Shown: positions 7,243-11,724 of the stretch, piece after piece
Position numbering within the stretch: position 1 is the first letter of the stretch
How the letters are laid out: each line of letters starts with the position of its first letter
Source: Candidatus Sulfopaludibacter sp. SbA3
GTDB taxonomy: Bacteria > Acidobacteriota > Terriglobia > Bryobacterales > Bryobacteraceae
DNA: 11,724 nucleotides
Assembly (NCBI GenBank): GCA_945900935.1
Contig: CAMDKT010000120.1
Location: 1-11,724 of the forward strand
Direction of reading: 5' to 3'
The notes under the pieces: model-generated
Told to the model about the DNA's origin: nothing
Seen by the model: only the letters and a program-made list of their open reading frames with translations
Database searches by the model: none
Position numbers and translations under genes: made by a program

Positions 7243-7362
7243 ATGACCGACCGCCTATCTCCCGCGCGCCGCTCCGAAAACATGCGGCGCATTCGCTCCC
7301 GTAACACCGGGCCAGAGATGGCGGTGCGAAGGCTATTGCACGGCCTCGGCTACCGGAATCTC
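7243..7362 (+). pseudogene. vsr: Truncated vsr (very-short-patch mismatch endonuclease)
   Basis: Vsr nicks beside T:G mismatches that arise when 5-methylcytosine deaminates, and its gene often sits beside C5-methyltransferases. The first 40 codons from the ATG at 7243 match the family N-terminus: SPARRSENMRRIRSRNTGPE followed by MAVRRLLHGLGYR. A good GAGG ribosome site lies 8 nt upstream, and the stop of the endonuclease gene is 11 nt away. After GLGYR the homology stops. The expected PGRPD-type catalytic strand and the zinc/CFWHxH region are absent. The frame happens to stay open to 7851, but only through the antisense of a radical SAM pseudogene, so the 202-residue product would be a chimera. 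The truncation removes the catalytic residues, so no repair activity is expected. Confidence 0.78.
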
Positions 7363-7973
7363 GATGGCTTCCAGGTTGCGATCGTGGTTGTTTTTGGTCA
7401 GGTAGAAGTAGAACGTGCCGGGCAATCGAGTTCGGCGAAGACGCGCTCGAGGGAAAATTCGACAACCTTCTTGGTGAGCGACCAGTCACAGAAAGTGCAG
7501 GAGAAGGGGCAGCCGCGGTTGGTCTCGCAGAGCGCCATGTTGAAGCGGTCCCGGTGGCGTGCCGTCGAGCTACGGCGAGTCCGTTGGAGTGAAGTCATTC
7601 ACGCGGCCCAGCGGAGCGGTGATGTAATCCCTGGCGGCGATGCCCGGAATGTGATGGAAACCGTTGCCAGTGAGATGGGCGCGGACGAGTTCGCGGAAGG
7701 TGATCTCGCCCTCACCGAAGGCCAGGATGTCGATGGCGGGATGCTCGTCGAGAAAACGACGGGCCCGTTCCGGACGGCGGGGAACGGAGGGGCCGTCGGC
7801 GATGATCAGGCAACCCGGATTGGCAACTCTGGCGGCCGCGGCGACGGCTAAGGAATAGGCCGCGTTCCACGGGTAGAGCGAAAGACCGAGGATATCCGGG
7901 CGGCCAATTTCCTGGACTGCGGTGGCACCGGCGTCGCGTCGATGCCTTCATACTGGCCCACGACGACTCGCAT
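7333..7973 (-). pseudogene. Decayed B12-binding radical SAM protein gene
   Basis: Pieces of one protein appear in three minus-strand frames. From an ATG at 7973 (AGGAG 2 nt upstream) comes MRVVVGQYEGIDATP. After a shift near 7924 follows AVQEIGRPDILGLSLYPWN, then CLIIADGPSVP and FGEGEITFRELV (cobalamin-binding domain), ending at a stop at 7570-7572. A second frame gives ETNRGCPFSCTFCDW, with the CxxxCxxC cluster motif at 7488-7511, then FSLERVFAELD. A third gives GTFYF joined directly to YLTKNNHDRNLEAIEI. In intact relatives these parts are separated by longer stretches, so there were several internal deletions as well as frameshifts. The 3' half is lost where it meets the vsr stub; the exact junction (about 7335-7363) is unclear. 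Cobalamin-dependent radical SAM enzymes perform methyl transfers and rearrangements, but this copy cannot make a working protein. Confidence 0.78.
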
Positions 7974-8005
7974 AGCTCCTAATAAGGCACCCATTTTAGG
8001 GCTGG

Positions 8006-8011
8006 TAGGAT
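8006..8011 (+). promoter_or_regulatory. Possible -10 hexamer TAGGAT
   Basis: TAGGAT ends 5 nt before the ATG of the dioxygenase-family gene. If used, transcription would begin at or next to the start codon. GAGG in the short gap could also act as a weak ribosome site. No convincing -35 element is visible. Confidence 0.28.
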
Positions 8012-8016
8012 GAGGC

Positions 8017-8574
8017 ATGGATTCGAGCGTTAGCACGGCGGCGGATTTTGCGGCCCGAGGGGCGGCGGAGTTGGGCCGTGTGCTCGACGATCAGCAGTTG
8101 GCCGCCGCGCGGGCCGCGCACGAGGCGGTGTTGGAATTTGCCGTGGACGGGCCGTATGCGCGGATTGTCCACGATCCGTGGCGGAAGTCGCCAGCGCTGG
8201 CGGAGTTGGCCGGCCATCTGGGCCGGTTGACTTGCGCCGCGCTCGAAATTCCGGAGTTGGTGCGGTTCCACGACCACCTGTTATTCAAGCCCTCCGGCGG
8301 AGTGGACATGGATTGGCACCAGGACTATTCGTATCTGCCGCTCGACAGGCCGGATGGATTGACCCTGTGGGTGGCGCTCGACGACATCACGACGGAGAAC
8401 GGGTGCCTGTATTACCTGTTCGGGAGCCATTTGCTCGGGGAGCGCCGGGCGGGTTGGGGGATTGCGCATCACGCCAACCTCTGGCACCGGTCGCCTGCGA
8501 ACCGGAGCGGCCGGCCGCGGCGAAGCTGGGCGCTATCGTTTGTTGCGCCGGAGCGCGGTGGAACCGCGATTTGA
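8017..8574 (+). CDS. Phytanoyl-CoA dioxygenase (PhyH)-family protein, probably damaged at the C-terminus
   Basis: Fe(II)/2-oxoglutarate oxygenases of this family hydroxylate small molecules in the cytoplasm. The 185-residue frame shows the iron-binding HxD (H101-Q-D103 in DMDWHQDYSYLPL), the following strand LTLWVALDDITTENGCLYYLFGSH (split here as LTLWVALDDITT and ENGCLYYLFGSH), the distal His157 in LWHRS, and the 2-oxoglutarate-binding arginine region NRSGRPRR (162-169). Only about 15 residues separate GSHLLGE from the distal-His strand, fewer than usual, so an internal deletion is possible. The end looks shifted. In another frame the DNA reads SAVEPRFEGQAMEADLLRVRV (in two parts, SAVEPRFEGQ and AMEADLLRVRV) to a stop at 8615-8617, directly overlapping the ribosome site of the next small frame. 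That is the normal spacing for an intact gene pair. I therefore suspect a frameshift near 8520-8560. Function is doubtful. Confidence 0.65.
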   Translation: MDSSVSTAADFAARGAAELGRVLDDQQLAAARAAHEAVLEFAVDGPYARIVHDPWRKSPALAELAGHLGRLTCAALEIPELVRFHDHLLFKPSGGVDMDWHQDYSYLPLDRPDGLTLWVALDDITTENGCLYYLFGSHLLGERRAGWGIAHHANLWHRSPANRSGRPRRSWALSFVAPERGGTAI

Positions 8575-8626
8575 GGGGCAGGCGATGGAGGCGGATTTGT
8601 TGCGTGTGCGGGTTTAGGAGGCAGGC

Positions 8627-8728
8627 ATGTGCAGGAGCATCAAACCGCCGTTCAATTTTGACCCGCCTGTCACCGATGAGGAGATCCAGGCGGCGAATGC
8701 CCGGGCGCGGGGCTTTGCGCGGCGCTAG
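8627..8728 (+). pseudogene. N-terminal stub of a DUF2277 protein
   Basis: A 33-residue frame starts at an ATG with a strong TAGGAGG ribosome site. It reads MCRSIKPPFNFDPPVTDEEI and then QAANARARGFARR before a stop. The opening matches DUF2277 proteins (MCRNI..LFNF.PPAT..EI), small proteins of unknown function of about 60-90 residues. The match ends after the EEIQAA helix, and the rest of the domain is missing. It is probably the remains of a gene that followed the dioxygenase gene in an operon. The family assignment is from memory. Confidence 0.6.
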
Positions 8729-8742
8729 ATGTTGCCCCGAAA

Positions 8743-8771
8743 TTGCTAAAGTCCGCCGTTCGTGGCATACT
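8743..8771 (+). promoter_or_regulatory. Possible sigma-70-like promoter for the tRNA gene
   Basis: TTGCTA (8743-8748) and CATACT (8766-8771) are separated by 17 nt, and each matches four of six consensus bases. Predicted transcription would start about 10 nt before the tRNA 5' end. Confidence 0.35.
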
Positions 8772-8788
8772 GTAAGTTCTACCGTTGA

Positions 8789-8864
<76 letters not shown>

Positions 8865-8913
8865 TCCTTATCTTTCATTCAGAATTTCCCCCGGTCATGA
8901 GGGCTAGTCCTCT

Positions 8914-10236
8914 TCACTTCTTCCGTCCGATGCAGTAAAGCGCATCGCCGTTGCGGATGAAGAGCTGGTCGTCGACGGCGATGGGGCTGGCGAGCGTGTA
9001 GCCATCGAGTTTGCTAACACCCAGGATCTCGAATTGGGGCCCGGCTTTGGTAACGGTCGTCGTGCCTTCCTCATTGATGCTGTATAGTTTGCCGTCGGCC
9101 AGCAGGGGCGAAGAGCTGTATGTCCCCAGTTCAATGCGCTGGCTTTCGTAGACGGGCTTGCCTGTCTTTAAGTCCAGGCAGTTCATGGTGCCGTTGTCCT
9201 TGAGAACGTAGAGCAGCGTGCCGTCAGTGGCGGATGTGGGGACATCGGGGCCGAGGCCATTGGTCCACATTTCGTTCTTGCCCGTGACGTCGCCGCGGCC
9301 GCCGGCTTTGAACGCAATATAAGGCTTGCCGCGATTGCCGCCAACGACCACCTGATCGCCAACGACAAGCAATCCGGCGATCGTGCGGTTCATCTGGAAG
9401 GCGGCGGGATTGAAGCCGCCCATGCGCCAGAGCTCTTTGCCGGTGGCCGGGTCCTGTCCCGTAGCGATGTCGCCGCCGAAGACGACGAGCTCCTTTTTAC
9501 CATTGACATTGGCCATTTGCGGGGTGCCATAGTTGTCCTTGGACTCGACGATACCGGGCGCGGGGCGGAGTTCTTTCCAAACCGTCTTGCCTGTGGCTTT
9601 GTCGAAAGCGGCGGTATAGGAAGGGTTCTCCGAGCGATAGCCGTGGACGACCTGGACGTAGAGGCGGTCGCCATCAAGAAGCGGTGTGGAGGCGTAGCCG
9701 TGGTTGAGGCCGATCTGACCGTAATCCTCAACCAGGTCGCGCTTCCAGACGAGCTTGCCGGCGTCGTTGACGCAGGAGAGGCGGACGTTTCCGGTCATGA
9801 CCCAAATGTGCTTGCCATCGGTGATGGGCGAGGGGGAAGCGGAGTTCTGTTTGCGGTTGAGCTGGTTGCCATGGTCGACCTCGGCGCGCCAACGCTCCTT
9901 GCCGGTCTTGCGGTCGAGTGCGATGAGGAAGATCTTATCGCTGACAGTTTCGCCTTTGCGGCTAAGCTTTTTGGTGTCGAAGGTAGGGTTGATGAAACCG
10001 GTTTCGGCGGAGGTCAGGTAGACCGTGTCACCCCAAACGACGGGGGTTCCGGCGCTCCAACTGGGGAGCTTGGCTTTCCAAAGGATGTTTTCGGTTTCCG
10101 ACCATTTGACGGGCAGATCATGGGCTTTGGGTGAATGACCGGTGGCCAGGGGGCCGCGCCACTGTGGCCAGTAGGAGTCCTGGGCGATGGCGGCGGCAAA
10201 GCCGAGGAGGAGGAAGAAAGAGGCTCGGAGTAGCAT
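8914..10236 (-). CDS. Secreted PQQ-type (BamB-like) beta-propeller repeat protein
   Basis: 440 residues from the ATG at 10236. This start gives a clean signal peptide (MLLRASFFLLLGFAAAIAQ, then DSYWPQWRGP); the frame continues 29 codons further upstream, but that extension would bury the signal. The body is an eight-bladed-propeller type built of repeats with tryptophan-docking motifs: GKERW, GKLVWKRD, GKTVWKEL and GKELWRMGG. Each follows a strand such as VVWGDTVYLTSAE or LLDGDRLYVQVV. Such exported WPQWRGP proteins are frequent in Acidobacteria and Planctomycetes, and no enzymatic role is established for most. The PQQ-contact residues of true dehydrogenases are not evident, so it is more likely a structural or binding propeller. 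It is divergent from the membrane-protein gene, 68 nt apart. TAGACT 7 nt before the ATG may be its -10 box. No clear terminator is visible between its stop and the tRNA. Confidence 0.87.
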   Translation of the reverse strand: MLLRASFFLLLGFAAAIAQDSYWPQWRGPLATGHSPKAHDLPVKWSETENILWKAKLPSWSAGTPVVWGDTVYLTSAETGFINPTFDTKKLSRKGETVSDKIFLIALDRKTGKERWRAEVDHGNQLNRKQNSASPSPITDGKHIWVMTGNVRLSCVNDAGKLVWKRDLVEDYGQIGLNHGYASTPLLDGDRLYVQVVHGYRSENPSYTAAFDKATGKTVWKELRPAPGIVESKDNYGTPQMANVNGKKELVVFGGDIATGQDPATGKELWRMGGFNPAAFQMNRTIAGLLVVGDQVVVGGNRGKPYIAFKAGGRGDVTGKNEMWTNGLGPDVPTSATDGTLLYVLKDNGTMNCLDLKTGKPVYESQRIELGTYSSSPLLADGKLYSINEEGTTTVTKAGPQFEILGVSKLDGYTLASPIAVDDQLFIRNGDALYCIGRKK

Positions 10237-10243
10237 CAGAATT

Positions 10244-10249
10244 AGTCTA
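10244..10249 (-). promoter_or_regulatory. Possible -10 hexamer TAGACT for the propeller gene
   Basis: On the minus strand TAGACT ends 7 nt before the ATG at 10236, the distance at which transcription would begin at the start codon. No Shine-Dalgarno is visible between them and no -35 match upstream. Confidence 0.32.
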
Positions 10250-10304
10250 ATCTTTTCGAGTATCGCGCGTGTGAGCGCGGCTGTTGGTACACTAATCGTC
10301 TCTA

Positions 10305-11153
10305 ATGCCGATTGATTGGTCACTACTTCCCATAGCCTTTGCCGGAGGGGCGCTGGGCGCCGCGGTGGGGGCGAGCGCCGCGTTTATATTTACCGGCCTC
10401 TTCGTCTTGATTGGCGTTGCGATTGCCGCCGGGGGAGGGGGGAAGGAGTTTATTGGGACTGTGGCGTTCGGGCCGTTGCTGGGGCCGCACATCAGCTTTG
10501 CCGGGGGCGTGGCGGCGGCGGCGTTCGCGGCGAAGGCGGGGCATCATTCGACGGGCCGCGACTTGGGGCGGGGGCTGGCTGGTTTGGGGCGGCCGGATGT
10601 ACTGGCGGTGGGCGGCGTGTTCGGGGTGATCGGGTTTCTGATGCAGGCGGCGATTGCGGCGACGCCGGTGGGGCCGTTGACCGATTCGATTGCGTTGACG
10701 GTGTTTCTATCGGCGGTGATCGTGCGGCTGGTATTTGGGAAGACGGGGCTGCTTGGGGACCGGACGCAACCGGGGGAGTGGCTGGCGTTTCAGCGGGACT
10801 GGCCGCAAGTGATTGCGTTGGGGGCGGTGTTGGGGCTGTCGTCGGCGTTTCTGGCGCGGGTGATCGGCGCGGATAAGGGTGGGGACGTGGCGGGCTTTGG
10901 GCTTGCCGCGACGGGGCTGCTGTTCCTGCACACGGGGACGACTGTTCCTGTGTGGCATCACATCGCGCTGCCGGCGGCGATCGGGTTTACGGCGACGGGA
11001 GGAAACCTCTATGCGGGGATGGCGGCGGGCGTGGCGGGCGCGGTGTTGGGGGAGCTGTATGCGCGGGCGTTCCTGAACCATGGGGATACGCATATCGATC
11101 CGCCGGCGGCGGCGATTGCGACGATGACCGTCTTATTGAAGCTGCTGTTTTAA
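10305..11153 (+). CDS. Multi-spanning inner-membrane protein of unknown function
   Basis: 282 residues, almost entirely hydrophobic and rich in glycine and alanine. I do not recognise a named family. About seven or eight membrane segments can be drawn, roughly at 7-42 (two), 52-77, 99-119, 125-145, 168-187, 197-215, 219-250 and 267-282. Two loops stand out: AFGPLLGPHISFAGG (54-68) and the charged stretch GKTGLLGDRTQPGEWLAFQRDW (145-166; parts GKTGLL and EWLAFQRDW). The late pattern GFTATGGNLYAGMAAG (227-242) loosely echoes the earlier GPHISFAGGVAAAAFAAKAG, so a two-fold repeat as in transporters is possible but unproven. Codons are strongly G-ending (41 G or C of 60 at 10621-10680), typical of leading-strand genes here. 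The ATG at 10305 lacks a Shine-Dalgarno; TACACT lies 11 nt upstream. It is divergent from the propeller gene, and a hydrolase follows after 33 nt. Confidence 0.78.
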   Translation: MPIDWSLLPIAFAGGALGAAVGASAAFIFTGLFVLIGVAIAAGGGGKEFIGTVAFGPLLGPHISFAGGVAAAAFAAKAGHHSTGRDLGRGLAGLGRPDVLAVGGVFGVIGFLMQAAIAATPVGPLTDSIALTVFLSAVIVRLVFGKTGLLGDRTQPGEWLAFQRDWPQVIALGAVLGLSSAFLARVIGADKGGDVAGFGLAATGLLFLHTGTTVPVWHHIALPAAIGFTATGGNLYAGMAAGVAGAVLGELYARAFLNHGDTHIDPPAAAIATMTVLLKLLF

Positions 11154-11174
11154 GCGCGGCGAAGCGCGGCGGTA

Positions 11175-11180
11175 TATGAT
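11175..11180 (+). promoter_or_regulatory. Possible -10 hexamer TATGAT for the CocE-type hydrolase
   Basis: TATGAT matches the -10 consensus at five of six bases. It ends 6 nt before the first ATG, with no Shine-Dalgarno between. It sits in the 33-nt gap after the membrane-protein gene, so the hydrolase may have its own leaderless transcript. Confidence 0.38.
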
Positions 11181-11186
11181 CTCTGG

Positions 11187-11724
11187 ATGATGAAGATTAC
11201 CGCATGTTTGGCCGGACTGGCGTTGGCAGGAGGATTGATCGCCCAGGAGAACGTCCGCGTGGACAGCCACGTGGGGGTGAAGATGCGCGATGGGGTGACG
11301 TTGTACGCCGATATTTACAGGCCGGCGCGCGAGGGAAAATTTCCGGTGCTTGTCATCCGGACGCCGTATGGAACGCAGCGGGAGGGTGTGCATGCGGGGT
11401 GTTTCCGGTTTGCGTCGCGCGGCTATGTGGTGGTGAATCAGGACGTGCGCGGCCGGTTTGAGAGCGACGGGAAGTGGACGCCGTTTTTCGATGAAGGCAA
11501 GGACGGATACGACACGATTGAGTGGGCGGCGAAGCAGGCGTGGTCGAACGGGCGAGTGGGGACGCAGGGGGGGTCGTATCTGGGGAACAACCAATGGCTG
11601 GCCGGGGCGGAAGCTCCGCCGCATTTATTGGCGATGTTCCCGGCGGTGGCGTCGACGAGTATTTATCATAACTGGGCGTATTTTGGCGGGGCGTTTCGGC
11701 TGGCGTTTAATTACGGCTGGGGAG
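11187..11724 (+). CDS. Secreted CocE/NonD-family (X-Pro dipeptidyl-peptidase S15-like) hydrolase, 3' end beyond window
   Basis: The first 179 residues are in the window. A signal peptide (MMKITACLAGLALAGGLIAQ) precedes the start of the alpha/beta-hydrolase domain. MRDGVTLYADIYRP (33-46) is the typical opening strand pair. IRTPYG (57-62) carries the tyrosine that contributes to the oxyanion hole in cocaine esterase. DVRGRFESDGKW (86-97) is the family signature. The nucleophile is Ser130 in GTQGGSYLG. The catalytic Asp and His and the C-terminal jelly-roll domain lie outside. The family includes cocaine esterase, glutaryl-7-ACA acylase and X-Pro dipeptidyl aminopeptidase; the substrate cannot be assigned. 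Two ATG codons are adjacent (11187 and 11190), and either is possible. Codon use is G-ending like its left neighbour. Confidence 0.9.
   Translation, partial: MMKITACLAGLALAGGLIAQENVRVDSHVGVKMRDGVTLYADIYRPAREGKFPVLVIRTPYGTQREGVHAGCFRFASRGYVVVNQDVRGRFESDGKWTPFFDEGKDGYDTIEWAAKQAWSNGRVGTQGGSYLGNNQWLAGAEAPPHLLAMFPAVASTSIYHNWAYFGGAFRLAFNYGWG

Noticed and set aside
7363..7851. Open continuation of vsr giving a 202-residue protein
   Set aside because: This part is the antisense of radical SAM pseudogene fragments, so it is an accidental fusion rather than a new domain.
8899..8912. Imperfect inverted repeat GAGGGCTAGTCCTC after the propeller gene stop, as a terminator
   Set aside because: The stem is only four to five pairs with no T-run on either strand.
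9517..10134. 205-residue plus-strand open frame opposite the propeller gene
   Set aside because: A mirror of the coding bias of the real minus-strand gene; no domain, no start signal.

Overview
The window looks like high-GC chromosomal DNA from an acidobacterium, probably related to Bryobacterales/Solibacter. The reasons are an Oar-like TonB-dependent receptor with an N-terminal carboxypeptidase-regulatory domain, a secreted PQQ-type propeller protein starting DSYWPQWRGP after its signal peptide, several secreted hydrolases, and a strong wobble-G or wobble-C bias. This assignment is inference; no marker gene is present.

Left part (1-5200): a minus-strand pair encodes an outer-membrane receptor and, sharing a TAATG stop/start overlap, a secreted beta-propeller phytase that runs off the left edge. 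Divergently, a secreted alpha/beta-hydrolase starts with the same TAATG overlap. There the overlapping stop belongs to what looks like the last residues of a second, almost entirely deleted Oar-like receptor. The segment with this remnant and the hydrolase has C-rich plus-strand skew, opposite to its flanks, which suggests an inversion.

Middle (5251-7362): a lower-GC restriction-modification cassette in the order C5-cytosine methyltransferase, NaeI-like (type IIE) endonuclease, vsr. The endonuclease keeps the NaeI catalytic residues. Its homologous N-terminus lies upstream of the only usual start codon and lacks a start of its own. A CCC-TGA site joins it to an upstream GTG in another frame, so this is either a programmed +1 frameshift or a mutation. 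vsr is cut off after about 40 codons.

Erosion zone (7333-8728): a minus-strand B12-binding radical SAM pseudogene, a phytanoyl-CoA-dioxygenase-family gene with a shortened core and a probably shifted C-terminus, and a 33-residue stub of a DUF2277 protein. A tRNA-Gly(GCC) follows.

Right part (8914-11724): a secreted PQQ-like beta-propeller protein (minus), a divergent multi-spanning membrane protein of unknown function, and the start of a secreted CocE/NonD-type hydrolase. Several genes have a TANNNT hexamer 4-11 nt before the ATG, a hint of leaderless transcripts.

The most interesting items are the endonuclease with the candidate CCC-TGA frameshift, the receptor-phytase coupling with its decayed counterpart next door, and the truncated vsr.
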